Shown here: positions 10,601 to 16,304 of the stretch, in pieces
Layout of the letters: each line of letters starts with the position of its first letter
Position numbering within the stretch: position 1 is the stretch's first letter
Assembly (NCBI GenBank): GCA_017441925.1
Contig: JAFRUE010000002.1
Coordinates: forward strand, 186,001-250,000
Length of the DNA stretch: 64,000 nt
Direction: 5' to 3'
From: Bacillota bacterium
GTDB taxonomy: Bacteria; Bacillota; Clostridia; Lachnospirales; Bianqueaceae
The notes under the pieces: model-generated
Seen by the model: the letters and a program-made list of their open reading frames with translations, nothing else
What the model was told of the DNA's origin: nothing
The model's database searches: none
Position numbers and translations under genes: made by a program

Positions 10601-11162
10601 TTCCCTTTTTGATCTCAAGTGTGTCCTTGATCTCCTGATACAGAATCTCCTCGATGCCGTTCTCATCGGCCTCGTCCGCCGGATTGGTCTTCTCAGCCTG
10701 ATCTGTCTTTTCAGTCTGATCTGTCTCATCGGCATTGATCAGATACACATGAAGAGTATCATAATCACCTTCCGTTTCTTCCGGGAAGGTAAAATCAATC
10801 TTTTTTTCCGTATCACAGGAATAGGAGAGCCGGAATTTGATATCCTCGGCATCTGCATAACTGTCGAGGATCGCTGCCTCAAGCAGTTCCTGCTCTTCCT
10901 GGGTAAGAGCGTGCTTTTCGATCTCGAGGCCGATCAGATCCGTCAGACCGATTCCGCCCTTAAAAGCGATCTCTTTCGCCAGCTTCCATAAGTTGGCGTC
11001 TTCTTTCTTGATGTCTTTTTTGAGTTCTTCCAGCGTTTCTTCTGCTGCAGAATTCTCTGCATTCGCATCTGGATTCTCCTCAGCGAAAACGTGCTGCGGG
11101 AAAAGCTGCAGACACATAATAACGCAAAGAAAAACTGCCGCAATCCTTTTCATACCTTTCAT
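1680..11162 (-). CDS. Giant sortase-anchored surface protein with SpaA/Cna-B repeats (3160 aa)
   Basis: A signal peptide (about residues 1-27, ending HVFA) opens the protein. Two related modules of roughly 300 residues follow, starting near 217 and 552; each carries GF-L-YYE-P-SAL and later NPY-(V/L)-(V/I)-F blocks. After a long Tyr/Asn/Asp-rich stretch come a Listeria-Bacteroides/InlB-like repeat near 1893 (YHDADKNVDHTEV), an FctA-like pilin fold near 2367, two SpaA-type domains near 2482 and 2582, and four Cna-B domains (about 2676-3060). A Pro-Glu-Ser wall-spanning stalk precedes VPATGD near residue 3123, a hydrophobic helix and an RRKRG tail, which is a sortase sorting signal. The SpaA/Cna-B domains probably form isopeptide bonds. 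It is a monocistronic gene with an AGGAGG site and a strong promoter. Role inferred: adhesin or fibrous surface stalk; the ligand is unknown. Confidence 0.9.
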   Translation of the reverse strand: MKGMKRIAAVFLCVIMCLQLFPQHVFAEENPDANAENSAAEETLEELKKDIKKEDANLWKLAKEIAFKGGIGLTDLIGLEIEKHALTQEEQELLEAAILDSYADAEDIKFRLSYSCDTEKKIDFTFPEETEGDYDTLHVYLINADETDQTEKTDQAEKTNPADEADENGIEEILYQEIKDTLEIKKGIYVLAEFSVKQKTRTQTKAPAKAPAKVKKALSLHVTDYSGNDISADEFGQGFTLYYYEMPASALNTNYTLSALKSHTSNSIYSNMMYSSTDYSAYENTIEIPASEYNFTTNSYDLELTMEEEASEDNPYVVVFSGDKWIRGYSGWKEWASNTVVFYDGTDMYAYPNNGAGSTDTADVIIRHDDSIIEPKITVDLDSSEYRAATGNDPYPVTVIVSVMGSVYIGESGGSTTPPVPVYTPNPYMFGIPSGGIGNKEVSADGQAVVSLSFKLSRNALSEMLSGNRATMLGITVVEGDPSDPEGEFSANRWHADGSLIGLPVNQSTVNMPLMGVDSNGNILSVTMGTDSSYTVGTQKAVLNFIRDQIHDKIYIDVYEIDTAQLSTAAQIGDGFVLEYYEIPLSALDGMTRAQLESSSTMPMGYPGPQYIIRDDLQNNNGAKYGQYKKTQTISAQHTKLDFIKNSAATYENPYLIIFMGEEGRENYPYYGGGSYNQEWTVISWLYYDDEQIYTSGYLSSASEDSVTAIVIHDGTVFYPKAKVKLDTTEYEQEIREGDDPAYPVDIVLSLYGTSDRIGTLTVNEDGVAEAEFDVGVSRYYLSQMSAQGSGMQPQPLTITIDDEHPYNTWVLTNALDLNDPNSRYGNNYVTFRLAGFDDEGYILAAGADGATGELYVPEFKKLAATGGIRPGVMFRLYNDGSAGLTEADFPVYVKITATDSVHPSWSTEKIVRIDYNSLNQWTTVEFDKYNPFFEDGEYDDHPMDFKFETYQDKDCTTPNRGWGNLGAYSYYSWTNQSGTNIWQYSDGSSISLGYHKVVDSLNVKVVTSIKDGVDAAKAFNEDDTFVAVITERYNGTNNIIAAGKTQITETGTIDLQLTSPNGAAITLRENAEYMISYGTFSTDSFDVSKANKAWPVYDHREYHYDYYDNHYQGHISYFRFANVDLSGNIKGFVYNREAADAYSYYTRTNDTSGEMLELYNDCLILPWKTTAPESITQASGDDYVVYKPISDINAIKDKGNYIIVTQNAKDNKWYALYADENGGYSVELTDIASLEDLENGYKVDTSKRFKPLVFTASKFTPGSQSVSLQLKSAAKDSAGKTLSLKMGSSANEPEPTITTSAGTVIITSEGEKLFSINKNNYSFLWYVDELFGYSGFRTVSNKFGPWWYSYHEIYGTVNHSDYSFLAYNYKYVSSSTAPLDMYAYSSYAGVSNENDYQNKYMTDIDLSYLSDAEYMEDLENRSGGIGHNYFYILSDDIEATEPEEPVNQYTLVKTFGDFVETYSGSENVSGKMLLVYTDTDGKEYAMEADGLYQILTKAGTSGYRTVNTVSDHVLIPNNNSGTSDNFSIGPMEIQDGSYVFLTSYSFRKDRQNYGDNTKNYLTLDGSNAGSGWSKNANADPATYILHPSDPVYSLADWDNVETYKLSVNRDGSTVWLGIADGENGRKQMVAVDSEAEAVSFTVYTDVLRRHYSSLNGTDLYKYYKVNDLTDIHAGDEILIVYNDNGTKRIVGFPFGDEVYLRNANYNRYHYYPAAVEVLNGYSTLEVNGVLSDRELKYKYRLDTDETVKKPFAYIDPTDASIIWAQGISANAIGTADTENNKVRKYLWVTPLGRLNSSYMYIKAGIESLYVYNKPSQVSFYPGGTSGTFYLRGGKSSAWVGTLTYQGEIYNTQTGRYEMVSTPHTSFTTVNTADRIEVEVYRRPASDEVFEIRYHDADKNVDHTEVKPQDTFILTQLADTKKDDTDYVFVGWTTDPEKAGYLSLDDSANLYDYDDLAKLASIKKAVKDQYNLLGDCNPELSNLIGYDEVQDKIVKETNGDKETDILKVYPVYAVRGYSAAITANDNGRMIVGASDFKDLQNGGTGETDPKERWLGSINIEVYRDGEAWVPNGTGGSTTGRKRLLGANPVQKATLYFAYHNDDAADLNIKFIKDGTTADTLYEYMSSTDFSEAEPSHQYAIDAVWAEQGGSEDGLKYRLNWLDKVVGGQLDNVKGGSTVKIFVTTKYQIKYYLDSDDGNGYQLLTDDAWTNENYYTTAGTENAVAANRENAEYVIVKGADDDERFTRLIEQTPTDGSTFKDKKIERGEYSIFQYEFDTYEHVIPIAELPEAPAGRELDSDVWTIKQTKSAENKPSATDNSKLSNVGDPQTPGGNLTVGAETEFGDNTAWTFDAGGDNTNTYHLYIKVKSNETGNLSVTKIVEPAVPADSDGAAGQADNTKFGFTVTLSDTFVNGTYGDMTFEDGVASFELSSRETRKAIGLPAGITYEVVEDPNNSYFSETDNAEGEIIAGETIEAVIINRKTVIRISKVNAEDGETLEGAALQVLDSKKNEVIHWISEKEPYVIEGLLIGEEYTLKEITAPDGFILANDITFVIGEDGKVTSTGSIDTDEDGSIILLVEDEKTSVSIIKVNAEDGKALEGATLQILDSKNEVMEEWVSGSKPHVVEKLVTGVTYTLRETVAPKGYVIAADATFKIGADGVVTYSGTMKDGALVVKNSPEKIELTVKKAWNDADDQDGIRPETLTVTLSNGTEDIGTVTLNADNEWTGSIKDLPKYADGEEIVYTWTEGELPDGYTLESSTVEGTVTTLTNKHIPETVELTVKKAWNDADDQDGIRPETLTVTLNNGTEDIGTVTLNADNEWTGSIKDLPKYADGEEIVYTWTEGELPDGYKLESNETEGTVTTITNVHEPATEELTVKKIWDDADDQDGIRPETLTVTLNNGTEDVGTVTLNADNEWTGSIEDLPKYADGEEIVYTWTEGELPDGYKLENSKTEGTVTTLTNTHKPATTFRTVRKVWDDADDQDGIRPETLTVTLSNGTEDVGTVTLNADNKWTATLDKLPMYKDGKEITYTWTEGKLPEGYKLASSNTSGTLTILTNVHIPEEPEEPKPEESVPEESVPEESKPEESEPEESVPEESKPEESKPEESKPEESKPEESKPEKPVPATGDNSRPFVFAGLMAAALAGAIISILTYRRKRGI
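1797..1975 (-). repeat. Pro-Glu-Ser (PEES) tandem repeat region
   Basis: Short in-frame repeats of 15-18 bp encode KPEES, VPEES and EPEES units directly before the sorting signal. This is a typical extended cell-wall-spanning stalk. The short identical units can expand or contract by slippage. Confidence 0.85.
1984..3130 (-). repeat. Four tandem Cna-B domain repeats (about 280 bp each)
   Basis: Four in-frame copies of a roughly 93-residue domain share blocks such as DDADDQDGIRPETLTVTL, YADGEEIVYTWTEGELP and GTVTTLTN. At the DNA level long stretches are identical or nearly so, most clearly between the copies at about 2540-2830 and 2840-3125, which suggests recent duplication or gene conversion. 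Confidence 0.9.
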
Positions 11163-11265
11163 GCCGAACCTCCTGATCTGGCTATTGGAATATCAACACT
11201 TTGCGGGCACTGCCGCACAGCATCATCTGAATTTACTACCGATGTTACTTGATAGATACATAAAT

Positions 11266-11293
11266 TCTATAATAGCTCCCCTTTGTTTGTCAA
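11266..11293 (-). promoter_or_regulatory. Promoter of the giant adhesin gene
   Basis: Minus strand: -35 TTGACA (11288-11293), a 16-nt spacer and -10 TATAGA (11266-11271), giving a leader of about 95 nt. A second TTGACA at 11325-11330 lacks an equally good -10 and may be an auxiliary element. Confidence 0.7.
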
Positions 11294-11340
11294 CATATTT
11301 TTAAATTTCTATTTACATACAAGTTGTCAATCAAGTATAT

Positions 11341-11568
11341 AGTCCAACCTCATACAATCTTGGAGCATTAGACTTAAAATTTTCTCTTAATTGAGCCTTT
11401 TTATAATACTATAATCACATGTATTAATCTGTCAGTTCAAAAATAATAATTCTTGAAAGCTCAGTTTCGGCCTCTGCAATCTCACATTTGTAAACATATA
11501 TTATTTTACTATTTGTAATATATTGTATTCATGAATTCCTGCAAACGCCAAATGTTTTCTGGCAACAT
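11341..11568. other. AT-rich intergenic stretch, no gene seen
   Basis: Lies between the adhesin promoter and the rsmI terminator. It is very AT-rich, has no plausible reading frame with a ribosome site, and shows no RNA-like fold that I recognise. It may hold upstream regulatory sites of the adhesin gene. Confidence 0.6.
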
Positions 11569-11596
11569 AAAAAAGACTGTGAAATGCTTCACAGTC
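11569..11596 (-). terminator. Intrinsic terminator of the tmk-rsmI operon
   Basis: A perfect 9-bp stem GACTGTGAA/TTCACAGTC (11588-11596 and 11575-11583) with a 4-nt loop is followed on the minus strand by six T residues (11569-11574). It is about 60 nt past the rsmI stop. Confidence 0.9.
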
Positions 11597-11657
11597 CCGT
11601 CTTCTCACATGGTTTTACATCTTCAGTCAAACGCTGCCGGCTGAATACCGACTGCTG

Positions 11658-12509
11658 TCACTGCCGGCTTTCCTTTTCTTTCAGCAGGGCTTCGTATACA
11701 TTTTTGCGCGCGATCCCTCTGTCGGCCGCGACCTTTTTCATCGCTTCTTTAGGCGGCAGATCAGCATACAGATCCATGTGTTCCTGCATCGTCATCTGCT
11801 CCCAGCGGCCGTCCTGCTTCTTACGGACTGCTTCCGGGTCAGCGCCTCCGAGGATCAGCACATATTCTCCGCGCGGCTCCCTCTGTTCATACTCTGCGGA
11901 AGCAGCAGCCAATGTCGTCAGTTCCATCTCTTCGTGCACTTTGGTCAGTTCCCGGCCGATAGCAAGCTTCCGGTCACCCAGCTTCTCGAGCAATATAGAA
12001 AGCGTCTTGCGCAGGCGGTGCGGCGCCTCGTAGAAAATGACTGTCCTCTCTTCTCGCTGCAGGCTCTCAAGCAGGGCATTCCGTTCCTTGGCCGCGACCG
12101 GCAGGAAACCTTCGAAAATAAACCGTCTGCTTGGCATGCCGGACATCGACAGCGCTGTAACGAAAGCACATGCCCCGGGAACCGCTGTGACCGGGATGCC
12201 CTCCTCATGGCACTTCCGCACCAGGATTTCTCCCGGGTCGCTGATCGCCGGTGTCCCGGCATCGCTGACATAAACAATCCGCACACCTTCCCGCATCTTC
12301 GCGATCAGTTCGTCCGAGCGGAATTCTTCATTGTCTTTATGACAGCTGATCATCGGCACACGGATCCCGTAATGGTTCAGCAGTCCGAGAGTATGTCGGG
12401 TATCCTCCGCCGCGATCAGATCAGCTCCGCGCAGTACTTCCAGTGCTCTGGCAGAAATATCGTCCAGATTGCCGATCGGCGTTGCACAGACTGTCAGACT
12501 TCCTGCCAT
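11658..12509 (-). CDS. rsmI: RsmI, 16S rRNA (cytidine1402-2'-O)-methyltransferase
   Basis: 283 residues, normal for the family. The N-terminus carries ATPIGNLDDIS, then AEDTRHT and the SDAGTPAISDPG loop, which are hallmark SAM-binding and substrate motifs of RsmI. The enzyme 2'-O-methylates C1402 in the ribosomal P site, together with RsmH. A GGAAGGAG site precedes the ATG. It is the last gene of the operon that starts at tmk, the same relative position as in Bacillus subtilis. Confidence 0.95.
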   Translation of the reverse strand: MAGSLTVCATPIGNLDDISARALEVLRGADLIAAEDTRHTLGLLNHYGIRVPMISCHKDNEEFRSDELIAKMREGVRIVYVSDAGTPAISDPGEILVRKCHEEGIPVTAVPGACAFVTALSMSGMPSRRFIFEGFLPVAAKERNALLESLQREERTVIFYEAPHRLRKTLSILLEKLGDRKLAIGRELTKVHEEMELTTLAAASAEYEQREPRGEYVLILGGADPEAVRKKQDGRWEQMTMQEHMDLYADLPPKEAMKKVAADRGIARKNVYEALLKEKESRQ

Positions 12510-12530
12510 ATTGATTCTCCTTCCGGTCCG

Positions 12531-13271
12531 TCAATTCTGATCATAGATCAGGCGGACCTCTTCCGTATACTGTCCCTTTTCGTCATAAATGTAAAAAGGC
12601 CTTGCGATCCTGAGCCCCTGCGCTCCGTCGCGAAGGCCCTCTATCAGCACGATATTCGGCTCGCGGTCCCGCCTCGGATAGACCAGAGTCATCCTCTTCG
12701 GCTCGATCCGGAATGCATGCATCTCCGAAAGGATCTCCGCCAGCCTCTCCGGCCTGTGCACCATGTAGAAACGCCCTCCGCTGCGCAGCAGATAAGCCGC
12801 GCACCGCAGCACGTCGGAAAGCGTGCAGCACACTTCATGCCGCGCAATGCTGTATGCGTCCGCCGCGTTCTGTTTCCCGCTCTGCACCTTGGCATAAGGC
12901 GGATTTACCGTCACAACGTCCGCACTGCCTGCCCTTGCGATCTCTTTATACTCACGCACGTCCCCCCGAAGGATTCGGATCGCGTCCTCACAACCGTTCA
13001 GGATCACGCTGCGCCGCGCCATATCAGCGGATTCCGGCTGCAGTTCGACCCCGAGATACGTGCTCCCGGGATAACGGCTCTCCATCAGGATCGGGATCAC
13101 GCCTGTCCCGGTGCACAGATCAATGACGCAGTCACCGGCAGATGCCTTCGCATATGCAGAAAGCAGGACCGCATCCATGCCGAAACAGAACCGTCCCGGA
13201 TGCTGGATGATCTTCCTGCCGTCACGCTGCAGATCGTCGATCCGCTCTCCCTCAAGCAATACTTCAGGCAT
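12531..13271 (-). CDS. tRNA1(Val) (adenine37-N6)-methyltransferase family protein
   Basis: 246 residues from the preferred ATG at 13271, which has a GGAAAAG site; a start 42 nt further upstream would lie deeper inside ricT. The SAM-binding loop VIDLCTGTGVIPIL and the catalytic NPPY motif mark a class I N6-adenine methyltransferase of the TrmN6/YfiC (B. subtilis YabB) type. It is expected to methylate A37 of a tRNA. The start overlaps the end of ricT by 8 nt, supporting coupling within the operon. Confidence 0.85.
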   Translation of the reverse strand: MPEVLLEGERIDDLQRDGRKIIQHPGRFCFGMDAVLLSAYAKASAGDCVIDLCTGTGVIPILMESRYPGSTYLGVELQPESADMARRSVILNGCEDAIRILRGDVREYKEIARAGSADVVTVNPPYAKVQSGKQNAADAYSIARHEVCCTLSDVLRCAAYLLRSGGRFYMVHRPERLAEILSEMHAFRIEPKRMTLVYPRRDREPNIVLIEGLRDGAQGLRIARPFYIYDEKGQYTEEVRLIYDQN

Positions 13272-14169
13272 TCTTTTCCAGCTCGCGCAGCTCGGCCGTC
13301 TCCTCGGCGTCAACAGGTTCTTCCAGATTCTGAGACTGTCTGCGTCCCCTCTTGCGGGAAACCATCTCGATCTCTTCAGCCGGATACTCCTTGATCTCGA
13401 CGTCGTCCTTGTCCTTGATTCGGATCCCGACCTTGACCAGCTGCTTCAGGATGCTTACGGAAAGCACCTCTCCGACACCGTCCGGCGTCCGCACGATGTC
13501 CTCGACGTTCGGAAGATTCCGGTTCATGGACTCGTACGTGGATTCCTCATACTTGAGACAGCACATCAGACGTCCGCAGACACCTGAGATTTTGCTCGGA
13601 TTGAGCGAAAGGTTCTGGTCCTTGGCCATTTTGATGGATACGGGGATAAAATCCGGCAGGAACGTCTGACAGCAGAAAGGTCTCCCGCAGATACCGATGC
13701 TCGGACAGGCTTTGGCCTCGTCCCGCACGCCGATCTGTCGCAGCTCGATCCGGGTATGGAAGACGGACGCGAGATCCTTGACGAGTTCGCGGAAATCGAC
13801 TCTGCCCGGCGCCGTGAAATAGAACAGGATCTTATTCCCGTCCAGTGTATACTCGGCATCCACCAGTTTCATGTTCAGTCCGTGCGCTGCGATCTTCTCC
13901 TTGCAGAGAACGAGGGCTTCCTTCTCAAGAGCAAGATTCCGCTCATAGGTCTGTCTGTCCCTCTCCGTCGCTTTGCGGACGATCGTCCGTACAGGCGCGA
14001 CAACATCCGCGTCATCGGCGAGCTGCGGGCCATGCGTAACCAGTCCGTATTCGACGCCGCGCGCGGTCTCGACGACTACATAATCGCCTTTTTCTATCAG
14101 GTTGAGTCCGGGCTGGAAGGAATAGACCTTAGCACTGTTCCGGAATCTTACCCCAATAATCGTAATCAC
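13264..14169 (-). CDS. ricT: RicT/YaaT, PSP1-domain protein of the Y-complex
   Basis: 301 residues, starting at GTG with AGGAGG 7 nt upstream. The PSP1 domain carries the conserved cysteine set CGRPFCC and CGRLMCC with an earlier CPSIGICG, which in B. subtilis RicT binds Fe-S clusters with RicA and RicF. That complex helps RNase Y mature operon mRNAs and affects phosphorelay signalling. The C-terminus is charged and RKRGRRQ-rich. It sits between holB and the tRNA methyltransferase as in Bacillus; the yabA gene found next to it in Bacillus is missing here. Confidence 0.92.
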   Translation of the reverse strand: MITIIGVRFRNSAKVYSFQPGLNLIEKGDYVVVETARGVEYGLVTHGPQLADDADVVAPVRTIVRKATERDRQTYERNLALEKEALVLCKEKIAAHGLNMKLVDAEYTLDGNKILFYFTAPGRVDFRELVKDLASVFHTRIELRQIGVRDEAKACPSIGICGRPFCCQTFLPDFIPVSIKMAKDQNLSLNPSKISGVCGRLMCCLKYEESTYESMNRNLPNVEDIVRTPDGVGEVLSVSILKQLVKVGIRIKDKDDVEIKEYPAEEIEMVSRKRGRRQSQNLEEPVDAEETAELRELEKNA

Positions 14170-14193
14170 AGTTACTCCTCCTGTTAACTTCTG

Positions 14194-15186
14194 TCACAGA
14201 GACCTGAGCGCCAGCTGCGACAGCAGCCAGTCCGACCAGAGTCCGAAATTCACATTATGGCCGCGCTTGGTCCGCGCGTCCTCTAATACAGCGATCTTGC
14301 GGTACAGCTCTTTTTTATCGTATCTCGCGGCTGATTTCCGCAAGGCTTCCGCCTGTCCTCTGCACATACAGAGAGAAGTGTCCCCTGTCTCACTGACGAG
14401 AATCAGATCCCGGAACCATACTTCCAGGATCCTCAGGACATCTTCCATATGTGCCTGATCCTCCAGGTCCTTACTCCACATCATTACGTCGGCAGGACCG
14501 AGTTCCGACAGATGCTGCAGCTTGCCGAGCCACTTTTCGCGCAGAGCGGCAAACTCTTCCGAAGAAGAAGTCTGCAGGGCTTTGCCCACACTTCCGCCGC
14601 TGAACGCGGCACATTCCACAGCTGTCCGCTCGTCTATACCGTACTGCTCCTGCAGGATGGATGCCACAAATGGCTCCGGCAGCGGTACCAGACGGATCTG
14701 CACGCAGCGCGATATGACTGTCGGCAGGAAACTCTGCACGCTGGTCGTAAGCAGCAGTATCACCGCGTATTCCGGCGGTTCCTCGATCGTCTTGAGCAGT
14801 ACGTTCTGCGCCTGCTGGCTGAGGTTCTGCGCATCCTCCACGATGTAGATCTTGCGCCCGTTATAATACGGCAGGATCTCTATGTCCTGCACAAGCGCTT
14901 CCCGGACAGTCTGGACCGGGATCCCGCCCTTTTCATCCGGACGGATCACGTGCACGTCCGGATGATTACCGGACAGAAAAACGCGGCAGGAACTGCATCT
15001 GCCGCATGCTTTTCCTTCCTGTGGTTCTTTGCAGACAAGAGCCATCGCGAAATCCCGCGCCAGAGTCTTCTTCCCTGCACCTTCAGCCCCTTCGATCAGA
15101 TACGAATGGCTTACGGTTCCGGAAACGACCTGCCGGCGCAGATTCCGCAGGATCGTATCATGACCCTGCAGTCCACCTTCTGTCAT
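14194..15186 (-). CDS. holB: DNA polymerase III delta' subunit
   Basis: 330 residues from the ATG at 15186; a TTG three bases upstream is less likely. The P-loop GAEGAGKKT, the zinc-finger cysteines CGRCSSC and the SRC motif (VISRCVQIRL) are those of clamp-loader delta'/tau AAA+ proteins. It forms part of the clamp loader that opens the beta clamp. The ATG shares a base with the darA stop (TGATG), indicating tight coupling. Confidence 0.93.
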   Translation of the reverse strand: MTEGGLQGHDTILRNLRRQVVSGTVSHSYLIEGAEGAGKKTLARDFAMALVCKEPQEGKACGRCSSCRVFLSGNHPDVHVIRPDEKGGIPVQTVREALVQDIEILPYYNGRKIYIVEDAQNLSQQAQNVLLKTIEEPPEYAVILLLTTSVQSFLPTVISRCVQIRLVPLPEPFVASILQEQYGIDERTAVECAAFSGGSVGKALQTSSSEEFAALREKWLGKLQHLSELGPADVMMWSKDLEDQAHMEDVLRILEVWFRDLILVSETGDTSLCMCRGQAEALRKSAARYDKKELYRKIAVLEDARTKRGHNVNFGLWSDWLLSQLALRSL

Positions 15187-15515
15187 CAATACTTAAGGAA
15201 CTGATCTACGTCCAGAACGAAGACCGTTGCTCCTCCGACCGTGACTTCGATCGGATACGGCACATAGCCTTCCGGTGTCGTTGTATACGGCTGATTCGCG
15301 ATCGTTGTCTGTTTCTGCGTATGGCAGCAGTCATGGATGATCTTGAGAGCATCTTCCAGACGGTCCTCTTCAACGCCGATCAGCATCGTTGAGTTGCCGA
15401 CTCGAAGGAATCCGCCGGTACTGGCGAGCTTTGTTACCTGGATCCCCGCTTTATTCAAGGCCGTCGTCAGCCTTGCGGAATCCTCATCATGAATAATGGA
15501 CATGATAAGTTTCAT
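15186..15515 (-). CDS. darA: DarA/PstA-type PII-like cyclic-di-AMP receptor
   Basis: 109 residues, the standard size. The sequence MKLIMSIIHDEDS, the TKLASTGGFLR loop and the MLIGVEE block match the DUF970/DarA (YaaQ) family, a PII-like trimer that binds c-di-AMP. Its downstream partner is unknown in general. The AGGAGG site lies 7 nt before the ATG. It is located directly after tmk as in B. subtilis; yaaR, which normally follows, is absent. Confidence 0.92.
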   Translation of the reverse strand: MKLIMSIIHDEDSARLTTALNKAGIQVTKLASTGGFLRVGNSTMLIGVEEDRLEDALKIIHDCCHTQKQTTIANQPYTTTPEGYVPYPIEVTVGGATVFVLDVDQFLKY

Positions 15516-15541
15516 GTTTGTTTCCTCCTTGTTTTATTTTT

Positions 15542-16168
15542 TTATAAACCCGTTAAAAACGGTTTGAGTACATTCTGTATTTCCCGGAAAACCTCATCCG
15601 GCGGATTGGCGCCGTCGATCAGGAAGACTCTGTCCGGATCCAGATCCTTTAAGTGCGTAAAACCATCGTGGATCCTGCGGAGAAAATCTTCCTTCTGCGC
15701 TTCCATCCGGTCAAGGCTGCCGTTCTGCCGGCCTTTGCGGCGCAGACCTTCTTCAAAATCGATCTGCAGAACGATCGTCACGTCCGGCTGCAGTCCGCCG
15801 GTAGCGAACGCGTTGATCTCCTCGATCGCCGGAATGCCCAGGCCGCGGCCTATCCCCTGATAGACAAGACTAGAATCCACATATCTGTCGCACAGTACGA
15901 TCTTCCCCCCGTCCAGCGCGGGCTTAAGGACCTGCTCAACATGCTGCGCGCGGGAAGCGGCATACAGCAAAGCTTCTGTCCTGGATGACATCTCCGTATT
16001 AGCCGGATCCAGAAGCATATCCCGGATCTTCTCACTGATCGCAGTACCGCCCGGTTCTCTCGACCGGAGAACGTCAAGTCCTCTCTGCCGGAGATCCTGC
16101 TCCAGCATATCCATCTGCATGGTCTTCCCGGAACCGTCCGGTCCCTCCATGGAAATAAAAAGACCCAT
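15542..16168 (-). CDS. tmk: Thymidylate kinase
   Basis: 208 residues from the ATG at 16168, which has a GGAGGAG site; a longer open frame upstream contains the promoter and is not coding. The P-loop EGPDGSGKT (residues 8-16), the DR-E-P-GT segment and the CDRYVDSSLVYQG motif identify dTMP kinase, which makes dTDP for DNA synthesis. It is the first gene of the operon tmk-darA-holB-ricT-trmN6-rsmI. Confidence 0.95.
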   Translation of the reverse strand: MGLFISMEGPDGSGKTMQMDMLEQDLRQRGLDVLRSREPGGTAISEKIRDMLLDPANTEMSSRTEALLYAASRAQHVEQVLKPALDGGKIVLCDRYVDSSLVYQGIGRGLGIPAIEEINAFATGGLQPDVTIVLQIDFEEGLRRKGRQNGSLDRMEAQKEDFLRRIHDGFTHLKDLDPDRVFLIDGANPPDEVFREIQNVLKPFLTGL

Positions 16169-16196
16169 ATTCTCCTCCTCCGAAGATTCTGACTGT

Positions 16197-16225
16197 ATTA
16201 TAACATACCTTTGTTCATTTTTCAA
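16197..16225 (-). promoter_or_regulatory. Promoter of the tmk operon
   Basis: Minus strand: TTGAAA (16220-16225), 17 nt, TATAAT (16197-16202). It sits about 30 nt upstream of the tmk ATG, which fixes that start. Confidence 0.8.
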
Positions 16226-16254
16226 ATTATAGATTCACGCGTTTTGCAATTCAT

Positions 16255-16285
16255 TAAAAAACCGGACATGCTTACGCACATCCGG
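16255..16285 (-). terminator. Intrinsic terminator of the GH25 muramidase gene
   Basis: The stem CCGGATGTG/CATGTCCGG (with G-U pairs; 16277-16285 and 16262-16270) is followed on the minus strand by TTTTTT. It lies 20 nt past the stop. Confidence 0.8.
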
Positions 16286-16304
16286 CTTTGATAAACTGTA
16301 TAGC

